64,000 nucleotides of DNA from Lacimicrobium alkaliphilum (GTDB lineage Bacteria > Pseudomonadota > Gammaproteobacteria > Enterobacterales > Alteromonadaceae). The first letter of the stretch is position 1. Every line of letters starts with the position of its first letter. Of the stretch, positions 28,921 through 38,188 are shown piece by piece. The DNA lies in contig NZ_NISX01000006.1 in assembly GCF_002591895.1 (NCBI RefSeq), positions 62,001 through 126,000 on the forward strand, given 5' to 3'. The notes beneath the pieces were generated by a model. That model was not told where the DNA came from, did not search any database, and saw nothing but the letters and a program-made list of their open reading frames with translations. Made by a program: the position numbers and the translations under genes.

Positions 28921-29478
28921 TCAGGGCATGGTTTTCATAAAGTTCTGGAGTTTATTCTGTCCTTTAACCACCCAGCCGGGTGTAGCCTCACCGGTACCAG
29001 CATGTTTGAGTCTGGGGTGAAGCTTAACCACTTCGTTAACCACAGCTTCCTGTTCTGTATCAAGATCCACAAACAAAACATGTTTGCCCTGTCTGAGTAG
29101 TTTCTGGAACCGCTTGAACTGGTAATTTGGCACCTGAATGCCGATCAGTCCTCCTTCCCAGGTACAAAAACCTAATACCACCACAGCCAGAAAAACAAAG
29201 GGGAGCCATCCGGCAGCGGTTTCTGTCCAGCCTAGAAAGTAGGCTACCGCCAGGATCACCGCCGCTCCTATTGCACCAAATACCGCACCAATTTCGGTGG
29301 AGTGAACGACATCCTGTTTCAGCACGGCTTCAATGGCGTGAAGATGGTGCTTTTCTACTTCTGCGTCTTTTTCACTGAGAACATGAATCTGGGGCTTACT
29401 GAAGCCCTTTGCCTCCAGTTCATTTTCAATGGCTTCCAGATCATCCAGATCATCGCTGATATAATAGTGGCGTAACAT
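28921..29478 (-). CDS. Small membrane protein of unknown function (GSP17M/DUF1269-like layout)
   Basis: 185 residues from the ATG at 29478, supported by AAGGAG seven bases upstream; the frame is open 41 codons further. A soluble N-terminal domain (about 1-65) looks like the alpha/beta fold of general-stress-protein-17M-like domains. Two membrane segments follow at about 68-90 and 94-115 (GAVFGAIGAAVILAVAYFLG and LPFVFLAVVVLGFCTWEGG), then a cytoplasmic tail. Homologues are annotated inconsistently. No function can be assigned. It is convergent with acnA. Confidence 0.65.
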   Translation of the reverse strand: MLRHYYISDDLDDLEAIENELEAKGFSKPQIHVLSEKDAEVEKHHLHAIEAVLKQDVVHSTEIGAVFGAIGAAVILAVAYFLGWTETAAGWLPFVFLAVVVLGFCTWEGGLIGIQVPNYQFKRFQKLLRQGKHVLFVDLDTEQEAVVNEVVKLHPRLKHAGTGEATPGWVVKGQNKLQNFMKTMP

Positions 29479-29637
29479 ACTATGCTCCTTCATCTGCCAG
29501 CAGACAGAGTGAAATGTAAAATAAACGTTAACACAGGCAAGTATAGACATAATTTGACAAAGCAACATAAAAAGGCTTGTCGTAGAAGTGATTACTCGCA
29601 AATGTTAAAATCTATACGACTGAAGGTGGCGGAAAGA

Positions 29638-30543
29638 TTAATTTTTAAACAATAAGTCCAGTAGCAGTGCGCACATTATGAGTGGCAGATAGAGGATTGT
29701 GGCAATAAAAAGTTTACGTGCGCGGGGTCTGCTGAACGTTCTGAATAACTGTACTGCCTGTATCAGCAACCAGCTTCCACCCAGCATTGCACAAATGAAA
29801 TACACTATGCCACCCAGGCCTAAGGCTGGTGACAACAGGCTGACAACCAGTAGCGCTGCGGAAAATACCACAATAATACTGCGGGTGGCGTGATCGTATT
29901 CAGGATCATCCGGCAGCATCTTGTATCCGCCACGTTGATAATCCATTTGGTATAATGCGGCCAGCGCCAGAAAATGAGGAATTTGCCAGATGTATAATAT
30001 ACAGCCCAAAGCCCAGGCCTGAAGGCCGACTTCTCCGGTTGCTGCTGTCCAGCCCATTACGGGAGGTAATGCTCCGGTGATTGCACCGGCCAGTATTGCC
30101 AATGAAGAGCGCGTTTTTAAGGGCGTGTACAAAAACAGGTAACTGAACCAGACAAAGGCCGCTAACAAAGCGGTAAGCAGGTTGAGCTGTGCCAGCAGGA
30201 AAAGACCAGCGATAGTCCACAAGAGACAAATGGTGCAGGCGTGCACGGAAGACAGCTTTCCGCTCGGTAAAGGCCGCTGGCGTGTTCTGAGCATTCGTCC
30301 GTCGCGTTCCTGTTCCCACCATTGGTTGAGTCCGTTTGCTCCCATGGCAACCAGTAATGTACCGGCCAGCAAAATCCCCACTGGAAGTAGCTTAAAATCA
30401 CTTTCGTTACTTAGCAGGTAGCCAACCAATGAGGTAAAGGTCACCATCATTGATAGCCGGAATTTTCCCAACTGCAGATAAAGCTGAATCAGATCTTTCA
30501 ATTCCGTGAAGGAGGGTGTTGTCGCTATCTGAGTCTGTTGCAT
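29638..30543 (-). CDS. cyoE: Protohaem IX farnesyltransferase (haem O synthase)
   Basis: 301 residues with about nine membrane helices. It attaches a farnesyl chain to haem B to make haem O for terminal oxidases. The UbiA-family motif NGLNQWWEQERDGRMLRTRQRP holds the Asp-rich prenyl-diphosphate site, and YTPLKTRSSLAILAGAITGALPPVMGW is typical of CyoE/CtaB. It is encoded alone here: no oxidase subunits, ctaA or SCO gene is adjacent. Confidence 0.95.
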   Translation of the reverse strand: MQQTQIATTPSFTELKDLIQLYLQLGKFRLSMMVTFTSLVGYLLSNESDFKLLPVGILLAGTLLVAMGANGLNQWWEQERDGRMLRTRQRPLPSGKLSSVHACTICLLWTIAGLFLLAQLNLLTALLAAFVWFSYLFLYTPLKTRSSLAILAGAITGALPPVMGWTAATGEVGLQAWALGCILYIWQIPHFLALAALYQMDYQRGGYKMLPDDPEYDHATRSIIVVFSAALLVVSLLSPALGLGGIVYFICAMLGGSWLLIQAVQLFRTFSRPRARKLFIATILYLPLIMCALLLDLLFKN

Positions 30544-30835
30544 AAAGTGAAATATCTCTGTGCTTTTGTCATCAGTATAGGCGGTTAGAGCAGAGCATGT
30601 CTGCTATCTTTAAATAAACTGCCAGGGTCAGTTCAGCATAAGCGAAGCATACGGCTGAGGATTGTATCGATCAAAAATGACCTCACAGGCTGATGAAAAT
30701 GGCTTGCGATCATGGCCGCGAAGATTATGATGCCAAGCTCACTAAACAACAAAGATTGAGGAGACTCTGGCCAGACACAGGCTCAGAGAAACTTTTTTCA
30801 TAAGTGCTACACACATGTAAAGTGAGGTACAGGTA

Positions 30836-31633
30836 TTGAGCTTTTATAAACCCGGGCGGGTCAGATTTACTCTGTTGAGTCTGGTCATTCTTCTATATCA
30901 GTTCAGATCGCCGGCCATTGCCGAACCTGTCAGCCTGACCATCTATACGGAACATTACCCACCTTACAGTTATGAGCATAACGGTCAGCTGACCGGGATT
31001 AATCTGCAACTGGTCAGGCGTTTATGTGAACAGGCCCGGATAGACTGTAAATTTGAACTTTATCCCTGGTTGCGGGCTTTTGACAATGCACTGAAGGATC
31101 CCCGAGGCGGTCTGGTGTCAACATCCAGAACCCAGGAGCGAGAAAAACGCTTTAAATGGGTGGGGCCGCTGATCTTTGACGAAAGTTATCTGTATCGTCT
31201 TGGTTCAAGATCCGAGGTGGAGCCGACTAATCTGGATCAGGCAAAACAATATATTGTTGCTATTCCCCGAGGGGATGTCTATGAACAGTACTTTCTCAAA
31301 CATGGTTTCAGTTACGAGAAAAACCTGGTGGCCTTTTCCAACAAACCCGATGCCTTTGAAATGCTGATAAAAGGCAAAGTTGATTTGATTATGGGATCAC
31401 AAGTGGTTATTCCCTATTGGCTGAGTCATATTGACCAGCCTGATCTGGCGGTTCATCCGGTGCTTGCGGTTCCGGATGTTGGCGGCAACCACCTCGCTCT
31501 TAACCCTGGGATTTCAGATAGGGTACGGGATAAACTGCAACACCAGTTGGACATACTTCGTTCCAATGGTGAGTTGGAAAAACTGAAAAAGGCATATTCC
31601 GACAAGCTCTTTTTGTCAGGGGATCAGAAATAA
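30836..31633 (+). CDS. Periplasmic solute-binding protein (SBP_bac_3 type)
   Basis: 265 residues, TTG start at 30836 with GAGG eight bases upstream. A signal peptide (FTLLSLVILLYQFRSPAIA) precedes the binding domain. The bilobal fold opens with VSLTIYTEHYPPYSYEHNGQLTGINLQLVRRLCEQA and has a mid lobe crossing at YIVAIPRGDVYEQYF. The binding pocket Arg/Asp pattern of amino-acid binding proteins is partly kept. No ABC permease or ATPase is adjacent, so it may feed a sensor or be a stand-alone protein. The last 18 bases overlap the convergent HDOD gene. Confidence 0.88.
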   Translation: MSFYKPGRVRFTLLSLVILLYQFRSPAIAEPVSLTIYTEHYPPYSYEHNGQLTGINLQLVRRLCEQARIDCKFELYPWLRAFDNALKDPRGGLVSTSRTQEREKRFKWVGPLIFDESYLYRLGSRSEVEPTNLDQAKQYIVAIPRGDVYEQYFLKHGFSYEKNLVAFSNKPDAFEMLIKGKVDLIMGSQVVIPYWLSHIDQPDLAVHPVLAVPDVGGNHLALNPGISDRVRDKLQHQLDILRSNGELEKLKKAYSDKLFLSGDQK

Positions 31634-32467
31634 TTCCGGGTTCATCAGTACCAGAATTTTATATGCTTCAATACGGGCAAATTTAATCGCCTGCTTTATT
31701 TCTATTTCAGTAATACTAAGACTTTTAAGTATGTCTTCACTGAGCAGGCGTTCTGCTGCAAATCTGTCTTTGTATACGATGACCAGTGCCAACCTTACGG
31801 CTACGTATAGCAGGCCCACATCAGTCTGTTTGACCGCCAGCGTTTTATTATGCTGATTCGCAATAGGGGTGAACAAGCTGGAGGGCAGATTCCATAGCAT
31901 CAGAATTTCTGAACTGCAATCGGCATAAGTAAAACCTAAAACCCTTTTCTGCTGTTCCCAGGGCAACTGAGTTTCGGCAAAGGCCTGACATTCTGTCGCC
32001 GTTTCAGGTGCACTGTGGGCTACTGCCAGTTCACCGAAATTATGCAGCAGCCCCAGCAGAAAGTAGCGCTCTATATCACGCATGCCAATTTCCTGAGCCA
32101 GCTGGCGGGCAATCAGCCCCGCATAAACACTTTGCTGCCAGAATCGCTCCAGGTCGATGGCGCTATTCTCAAACTCTTTAAATGCCGTTCTTGCTGTTTC
32201 AGTAACCACCAGATTATATAATGATTTTCCACCTATGACGTTAACTGCACGGCTTATCGTACTGATTTCAGACGGAAAGTTATACAAAGCGCTGTTTGCC
32301 AGTTGCAATAGCTTTGAACTCAGAGAAGGATCCAGTGCAACGATGTTGGCGATGTCTTCTGCCGAAGACTGGCCGTCATCCAGTAACTCCTTGATCCGGG
32401 TGCAGGCATCCGGAAGAACAAAGGAGTTGGTGATCGCCATGGCGTAGTCTGTCACTTGCATTATCAT
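31616..32467 (-). CDS. HDOD-domain protein
   Basis: 283 residues, HDOD domain at about 14-215. It shows FVLPDACTRIKELLDDGQSSAEDIANIVALDPSLSSKLLQLANSALYNFP, then ISRAVNVIGGKSLYNLV and the LLHNFGELAVAHS segment in place of an HD catalytic pair. It is probably a regulatory scaffold. An alternative start is the second ATG two codons in. The 3' end overlaps the convergent solute-binding gene by 18 bases. The SMC operon starts about 200 bases away in the opposite direction. Confidence 0.9.
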   Translation of the reverse strand: MIMQVTDYAMAITNSFVLPDACTRIKELLDDGQSSAEDIANIVALDPSLSSKLLQLANSALYNFPSEISTISRAVNVIGGKSLYNLVVTETARTAFKEFENSAIDLERFWQQSVYAGLIARQLAQEIGMRDIERYFLLGLLHNFGELAVAHSAPETATECQAFAETQLPWEQQKRVLGFTYADCSSEILMLWNLPSSLFTPIANQHNKTLAVKQTDVGLLYVAVRLALVIVYKDRFAAERLLSEDILKSLSITEIEIKQAIKFARIEAYKILVLMNPELFLIP

Positions 32468-32664
32468 TTATTACCCATTCTGAGTTACCTTCAGCATAGA
32501 AGATGATCTGACGCTTTGTATATGAGTTTTTTGGATTTTCGTCACTGGTTGGCCAGTGGCCTGGCAAGGATGGCACAAATTGTGAAAACTTGTCACCCTG
32601 GTATAGGTCAGACGTACCAATTCTTCTTTATTCACAGTAAAATAGAGCCCTTTGGCGCTCTGGG

Positions 32665-35600
32665 ATGTCTATGTCAGGATTACTGCGTATTATTCTAATT
32701 CACACCCACCTGCCTGGTGTGGTGGAGCTGAAGCTGGACGGTCATACCAATGTGTGTGGAACCAATGCCTCAGGTAAAACTACATTACAGCGACTGGTAC
32801 CGGTGTTTTATGGCGAACTGCCTGGCAAAGTGGTACCTCGCACCCGTAAAAAATTCAGCGAGTTTTATTTGCCGGCCAACAACAGCTACCTGATCTATGA
32901 ATATCAGCGGGAAGACGGCCAGATATGCCAGGCCGTGCTGACCCGTAAAGACGCCGACAGCGTACAGTACCGTTTTGTCGAAGCACCTTTTGAATATGAG
33001 CAGGTGCTTGTGGAGGTGAACGACAAGCAGGTGCAGCCGATGTTACCTGAACAGTGGTTACGGCAGCTCAAGCAACTTGGCATCGATTATTCAAGTAAGC
33101 TCCATTCTACCAGTGAATATCGCAGTGTGATCCAGAACGATGCTGCTGTGGGGCGGGCCTCCAGTCGTGACAATACCCGTCTGCGCCAATTAGCGGCCCG
33201 CTATAGCCTGGTGGCGGCCAGCCACCGAATCCGTCATATGGAAAAGCTGGTCAGTGCGGTACACGCCAAAGAAGGCAAAATGGATACTCTGCGTACCATG
33301 CTGGCGGCGATTTTCGAGGAAGATGGGCTGGTTCAGCCCAGCACCACCGTCAGAAATACTAAAGCCCGGGAGTGGATCACGCAGATGCGCCAGACCATGC
33401 GCCTGCAGGACCTGCACAAGGCATTTGCACAGATTCGCACACAAGCCGATACGCTGAACCAGGTTGAGGCTCAGCTGCAGCGACTTAAACCGGTACTTGA
33501 AGAGGACTATACCCGGCTCAGGCGCGATAAGGCCGACAGCGGCGAAAAGCTTAACCTGCTTAAACGTCAGCTGAGTGAATTACAGGAGCAATTTGAGCAG
33601 CAGGAATTGGCGCTCAACAGTTCCATCAGCGAAGCCGATGCAGAACGTAAAGCCTGTGCCAGGCAACTGGATCATATCCAGGCCCGTTATGATGGTTACC
33701 TTGACTCTGATATGGAACAGTTGCAAAAAGATACTCAGGTATTGCCGCTGTGGCGTGAAGAGCTGGAGCAGCAACAGGAACACTATCAGTTGCTGATCGA
33801 TCAGCATCAGGATATGCAGGCGCGCCTGGAACAGCAAAAGAACAAGCTGTTTGAATCCCTTGAGCGGGTCCGGCAGAAAAACCAGAGTCAGATCAAGGCC
33901 ATCGAAGGCGATAAGAACACCCTGCGTCAGTCCCACCATGATAAGGAAAGCCAGCTTCGTAGTCAGTATGAGCAACGTCGTGAACAACAGCGCGGTGACT
34001 TTGAACAGAGCTTGTCTGAGCTGCAACAGGCTGTTATCAGCCAGCAACTGCAGGTGCAGCAACCCATGCTCAGTGACGAGGAGCAGGAAAACCAGCAACT
34101 GGCAGAAAAGCGCCTGGAGCTGGCCCAGCGTAACTGGCAGCACAGGGCTGAGCAACGTACGGCCTGCGACAGACAATATCAGCAGGCCCGTGAACAAACC
34201 CGCCAGGCTGATGAACAATTACATGACAGTCGCCGTCAGTGTCGCCAGGCCGGTGAGCGGCTGCAACGTATCGAGCAGCAACTGAGCCCGGAGCAAGGCA
34301 GTCTGCGCGCCTTTTTACGTGATAACTTAAGCGGTTGGGAGCAAAAACTGGGTAAGGTCATCCACGCGCCGTTGCTGGAGCGCAAGGATCTCTCTCCGGA
34401 GCTTACTGACGAACAGCAAGGTCTGCTCGGTATCAGCCTGGATCTGAGTCAGATTGATGCCCCCGAGTATGCCGAAGACGAAGCGGCCCTGAAACATCGT
34501 TTGCAACAGGCGCAAAAGCAACTTCAGCACTACCGCGAGCAGCAGCAACAACATGAAGGGGTGTTGCAGCAAGCTCATGAACAGGCTGAGCAACTGCGCG
34601 AACAACTGAGTAGGGCACAGCAGGCGTTCGAACAGGCAGAGCAGGAAGTGCATTATGCCACCGATGCCCGTCAGCGTTTATTGCAACAGCACAAGACGTT
34701 GCTGGATAGCCGGCGCGCAGAAGCCCAACAGGCTCTGGACAAGCTTAAACAGCAGCTTAGCAGCAAACAGCAGCAGCGCGAGGAGGCATTAGCGCAGCTT
34801 CAACAGGATTTTGAGGATCAGTTACTGGAATTTCGCAGCGGCTGGCAGGAAGAACTGGCACTGCTGGATGAACAGATCCAGGAGCTGGAGCTGCAGGTAG
34901 AAAAGCGCCGCGAGCAGAACAGGGCACAGATCAAACAGCTTGAACAGGCCTTTAACGAAGAACTGGCGAGTAAGGACATTGATCCCGCTCAGTTACAAAA
35001 GCTTAAACAGGATATCGACGAGCTTAAGGGGCGCATCCACAGAGTCAGTTCGCGCCGGGATGAGCTGCGAGAGTACAGGGAGTTTATGCGCATTGACTGG
35101 GGCGAGCGGCGCCCGGAACTGCTGGAACAGGAAACGGGGCTTAAGGCTTCGCTGCAAGGTTTACAGCAACAACGGGATAACCTAAAACAGCAGTACCAGA
35201 GTGACAGATCTGAGTTCCGGCAACAGCAGCGCACAACCGAACAACAGCTCAGCCAGAGCAATGCCCTGTTAAATGAGATTGAGCCGCTGATGCGTCAGTT
35301 GTCTCACCTGCAATTCACCTTTGCCGGTGAGCCGCCGCAAGGCAGTATGGGTGATCAACAGGAGCGTATCGCCCGCACCAATGAGGCGCTAGAGAGTCGC
35401 AGCCGCCTGGAGCGTAAATTCAAAGAAGAACTGAACGAGTTCGAGTCGGTGTTAGGCAAAGACGCCGGCAAGGATTTTCTCGATGTGATGGAGCAAAGCT
35501 TTGCGGTACTGGAGGAGCAGGCCGACAATCGCGAAAAATTACCCATTCTGGAGAGTTTGTTGAGCATTCTCGACTCCCGTGCCCGTCAGATTGTCGAGCA

Positions 35601-36327
35601 GGGGGAGACCATAGGCGGCGATCTGAACCGCTTTTTCACCGTGTTCAGTGATATCAATCGCAAGATTGCCAGCCAGAGCCGTCGGCTGACCGAAGAAGTG
35701 GCCGATGATCTGACCCTCGACGGTATCGCCCGCTCAGAGGTGAGGATCCTCTCTACCGTCGATGAACTCAATTTCTGGCAGCCGCTGAAACGTTTCGCTC
35801 AGGCCTATCAGAACTGGCGGGACTCCGGCGACGATATGCCCAAACAGGAGTATCTGGACAGCCTCGCTGACGTGGTGGAAGTGCTGCCCAATGATGCCAG
35901 TTACAATATCGAATCCCTGTTGCGCCTGGAGTTGCACCTGAATGAAGGAGGTTCGGATCTGGTGATCAAAAACGACAGGCAATTGCTGGAGTCTTCCAGC
36001 CATGGCATGGCCTATCTGATTTTGTGCAAATTTCTGCTCGCATTTACCCGCTTATTACGCAACAAGGCGGATATCCGTATTCACTGGCCTATCGATGAAA
36101 TTGGTACCCTTGCCTATCACAATGTGGAAAAACTCTTTGTTGCCTGCCAGACCAATGGCATCGATATTCTTGGCGCCTTTCCCAATCCGGAATCCGAGGT
36201 GCTGATGTTGTTTAAACATCGCTATCTGATTGACAAACAGCGCCAGGAATTGCAGAAAATTGAACCTAAGGTGAGCCGCATTGCCGAGCGCCTCAAGGCC
36301 GGTAACAACATGGAGGAGGCGGTATGA
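32665..36327 (+). CDS. SMC-like ATPase of a Wadjet/Mks-type condensin (JetC/MksB-like)
   Basis: 1220 residues. The Walker A motif GTNASGKTT is at about 32-40 (Lys 38). A very long Gln/Glu-rich coiled coil occupies about 240-540 and 610-950, broken by a small globular hinge-like segment (about 545-605). The C-terminal head has the signature-like SSHGMAYLIL (about 1110) and Walker B RIHWPIDEIG (about 1138-1147). This architecture fits the MukB/JetC/MksB branch of SMC proteins, which load on and extrude DNA. The ATG at 32665 has only weak ribosome-site support, and the ATG at 32671 is equally possible. ATGA overlap with the next gene marks an operon with the KITE-like, kleisin-like and nuclease genes. 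Confidence 0.88.
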   Translation: MSMSGLLRIILIHTHLPGVVELKLDGHTNVCGTNASGKTTLQRLVPVFYGELPGKVVPRTRKKFSEFYLPANNSYLIYEYQREDGQICQAVLTRKDADSVQYRFVEAPFEYEQVLVEVNDKQVQPMLPEQWLRQLKQLGIDYSSKLHSTSEYRSVIQNDAAVGRASSRDNTRLRQLAARYSLVAASHRIRHMEKLVSAVHAKEGKMDTLRTMLAAIFEEDGLVQPSTTVRNTKAREWITQMRQTMRLQDLHKAFAQIRTQADTLNQVEAQLQRLKPVLEEDYTRLRRDKADSGEKLNLLKRQLSELQEQFEQQELALNSSISEADAERKACARQLDHIQARYDGYLDSDMEQLQKDTQVLPLWREELEQQQEHYQLLIDQHQDMQARLEQQKNKLFESLERVRQKNQSQIKAIEGDKNTLRQSHHDKESQLRSQYEQRREQQRGDFEQSLSELQQAVISQQLQVQQPMLSDEEQENQQLAEKRLELAQRNWQHRAEQRTACDRQYQQAREQTRQADEQLHDSRRQCRQAGERLQRIEQQLSPEQGSLRAFLRDNLSGWEQKLGKVIHAPLLERKDLSPELTDEQQGLLGISLDLSQIDAPEYAEDEAALKHRLQQAQKQLQHYREQQQQHEGVLQQAHEQAEQLREQLSRAQQAFEQAEQEVHYATDARQRLLQQHKTLLDSRRAEAQQALDKLKQQLSSKQQQREEALAQLQQDFEDQLLEFRSGWQEELALLDEQIQELELQVEKRREQNRAQIKQLEQAFNEELASKDIDPAQLQKLKQDIDELKGRIHRVSSRRDELREYREFMRIDWGERRPELLEQETGLKASLQGLQQQRDNLKQQYQSDRSEFRQQQRTTEQQLSQSNALLNEIEPLMRQLSHLQFTFAGEPPQGSMGDQQERIARTNEALESRSRLERKFKEELNEFESVLGKDAGKDFLDVMEQSFAVLEEQADNREKLPILESLLSILDSRARQIVEQGETIGGDLNRFFTVFSDINRKIASQSRRLTEEVADDLTLDGIARSEVRILSTVDELNFWQPLKRFAQAYQNWRDSGDDMPKQEYLDSLADVVEVLPNDASYNIESLLRLELHLNEGGSDLVIKNDRQLLESSSHGMAYLILCKFLLAFTRLLRNKADIRIHWPIDEIGTLAYHNVEKLFVACQTNGIDILGAFPNPESEVLMLFKHRYLIDKQRQELQKIEPKVSRIAERLKAGNNMEEAV

Positions 36328-36947
36328 TAGAACATGGTCCGCTGCTGGAGCGTTTACTGGAAGGGGAGTTTATCTGTGCGGTGACGGATGAGCACAGCTT
36401 TCACAAACTTCAGGATGAAAATCTGTGTGAGGATCTTAACCATTTTCTGCGCCCGCTAAATCGGCGTATTGCCAGGAGCGAAGATGGCAGCGTGTTTTTT
36501 CTGGCCTACCATGAGCTGACTGAACCGGCACGGCAGCAACTCAGCCAACAGTTCGGTGCCACTATTCAGTCTCTGTTACCCATGCTGGAGTGGATGCAAC
36601 TGGTACAGGAAGCGCTGGGCAGAGACGGCGCGCTGACCGCTGGCGATACCATCAAGTTGCAGGAATTTTCCCTCAAGGTAGAGGATAATCAGTCCCTGCG
36701 TCAGCGCCTGGCCATGCTCTCGGCAGACAAGGTGTTTAAATCCACCAGTGATCAGCTGGATATGCAGATAAAGCAGGTGTTTAAACGTATCCGTGAACTG
36801 GGCTATCTGCATCAGCCGCACCGTGATCGGCAGTTTTATATCGTCACCGGCAAGATAGAACATCTGATTGAGCTGGTGCGTTTTATCAAAGATGAAGAAC
36901 ATCTGCCGCTGGACGAGGACAGCCCGGAGCAGGGGGATATGTTTTGA
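36324..36947 (+). CDS. KITE-like small subunit of the condensin complex (JetB/MksE-like)
   Basis: 207 residues, mostly helical, no signal peptide. It starts in the stop of the SMC gene (ATGA overlap), and a TTG start for the next gene overlaps its own stop. The pattern fits a tandem winged-helix KITE protein, with a C-terminal helix-strand segment (FKRIRELGYLHQPHRDRQFYIVTGKIEHLIELVRFI) and an acidic tail (EDSPEQGD). In MukBEF and Wadjet the matching subunit (MukE/JetB/MksE) bridges the kleisin and SMC heads. Identification rests on position, size and pattern rather than strong sequence motifs. Confidence 0.75.
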   Translation: MIEHGPLLERLLEGEFICAVTDEHSFHKLQDENLCEDLNHFLRPLNRRIARSEDGSVFFLAYHELTEPARQQLSQQFGATIQSLLPMLEWMQLVQEALGRDGALTAGDTIKLQEFSLKVEDNQSLRQRLAMLSADKVFKSTSDQLDMQIKQVFKRIRELGYLHQPHRDRQFYIVTGKIEHLIELVRFIKDEEHLPLDEDSPEQGDMF

Positions 36948-38188
36948 GCCAGCAAAGCAGTCTGTTCAAACTTGGTCGCGAGCGACTGACGCTGATCGGC
37001 AAACATGCCGAGGCACTGATGCAGGGGTATCTCAGTGGCCATATAGACGAAACGGCGTTATCGGAAACGGCACTGAACAAACTTATCGATGCGCGTATTC
37101 TGTGGCGGCCCGACGAACAGGCACCCTTAAGCCTGCGCCCGGTGCTGGGTGAACTGATCGCTAGTCTGACGCAGGATGAGCGCAAACGTCAGATTAACGC
37201 CGATGTGGCCGAGCATCTGGATCAGATTCACACCCGCGTGCAATCCTTGCAGGCCGCAAGAGCCAAAGGTGATTACGCTGCTGCCGAACATCATATGCAG
37301 CTGTTGACCGAGCGGGTCCACGATATGAGCGGCCAGTTCGGTGATGCCATTGAAAGCCTGTGGCATCGTCTTAATACCGAGTTTGGCTTTGTCGCCAGTC
37401 TGGATGACAAGATCCGCGAAATTGAACTGGCACAAAAACAACTGCGTCGCCTGCTTGATGGCTTTGGCCTGATTGATTTTAAAGAATTTATTGCCCTGGC
37501 GGGCAGTGATGGCAGCCTTCGCAAGTTGCTGGTCAGTCAGCTTCAGATGCGGATTTCAGAACATTCAGGCTCGTTGCTGGAAGTGCAAAAACGCCTGGTG
37601 TTGCTGATGGCCCGCTTCCGCCAGCAGCAGGAGCGGGCGCTGTTGGTCAGTCGCATGAGCGCCTTTTTACGCCAGCATCCGAATTTTCAGATTGGTGATT
37701 ATCCTAATCGCAGTAAGGTTCCGGCAGTGGTCAATCAGGCCCGGGGACTACAGGCCGCTGCCGCCATTGCCCTGGACAGAGACAGCGACAGCAATACGTT
37801 GGCGCAACTGGCCCGAGCCATTCCGCGCCCGGAGCAGGACGTCACACCAATCGAAAACGCCGAGCCCTTCGCCGCGCCAGAGCAACAACTGGCCGAAACG
37901 GAACAGAAAAAGCTGGTGGAGGATGTGGAGAACTTTTTTATCGCCGTGATCGATGCGGGCAATCCGGCCAGTGCGCTGGATTATCTGGCCACCAATCAGC
38001 TTGAATGGGACCCGGAAATCTGGCTGTTCCAGGTGATAGCCGAGTACGAAGGCATGGCCAGTGAAGCAAAACAGAGCTTTCAGATGGAGAAAGTCACCCG
38101 TATGGCCAGCCGCTTTAATCAGGTGCGGATTATCGAAGATGTGCATCTGGGCCTGCGCTTTTTCGGTGAGTTCCAGGCCACCGGCTGA
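36944..38188 (+). CDS. Kleisin-like subunit of the condensin complex (JetA/MksF-like)
   Basis: 414 residues from a TTG at 36944 (AGGGGG about nine bases upstream), overlapping the previous stop. The N-terminal ~70 residues look like a winged helix. A central helical region with coiled-coil character (about 75-230) has EIELAQKQLRRLLDGFGLIDFKEFIALAG. A Pro/Glu-rich linker (about 280-325) leads to a C-terminal helical domain. The layout fits MukF/JetA/MksF kleisins that close the SMC ring. Sequence alone is divergent; the assignment leans on operon context. The stop shares a base with the ATG of the nuclease gene (TGATG). Confidence 0.75.
   Translation: MSQQSSLFKLGRERLTLIGKHAEALMQGYLSGHIDETALSETALNKLIDARILWRPDEQAPLSLRPVLGELIASLTQDERKRQINADVAEHLDQIHTRVQSLQAARAKGDYAAAEHHMQLLTERVHDMSGQFGDAIESLWHRLNTEFGFVASLDDKIREIELAQKQLRRLLDGFGLIDFKEFIALAGSDGSLRKLLVSQLQMRISEHSGSLLEVQKRLVLLMARFRQQQERALLVSRMSAFLRQHPNFQIGDYPNRSKVPAVVNQARGLQAAAAIALDRDSDSNTLAQLARAIPRPEQDVTPIENAEPFAAPEQQLAETEQKKLVEDVENFFIAVIDAGNPASALDYLATNQLEWDPEIWLFQVIAEYEGMASEAKQSFQMEKVTRMASRFNQVRIIEDVHLGLRFFGEFQATG

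Noticed and set aside
30699-30803. 34-codon open frame (starting MACDHGRED) before the solute-binding gene
   Set aside because: Too short to judge, no good ribosome site and no recognisable feature; possibly chance.
33580-34218. Minus-strand Leu-rich open frame inside the SMC gene
   Set aside because: The Leu repeats are the reverse of Gln/Glu-rich coiled-coil codons (CAG/GAG), a common artefact.
32665-38188. True MukBEF assignment for the SMC genes
   Set aside because: The gene order, the sequence of the head motifs and the fourth TOPRIM gene fit Mks/Wadjet systems rather than the chromosomal MukFEB operon.
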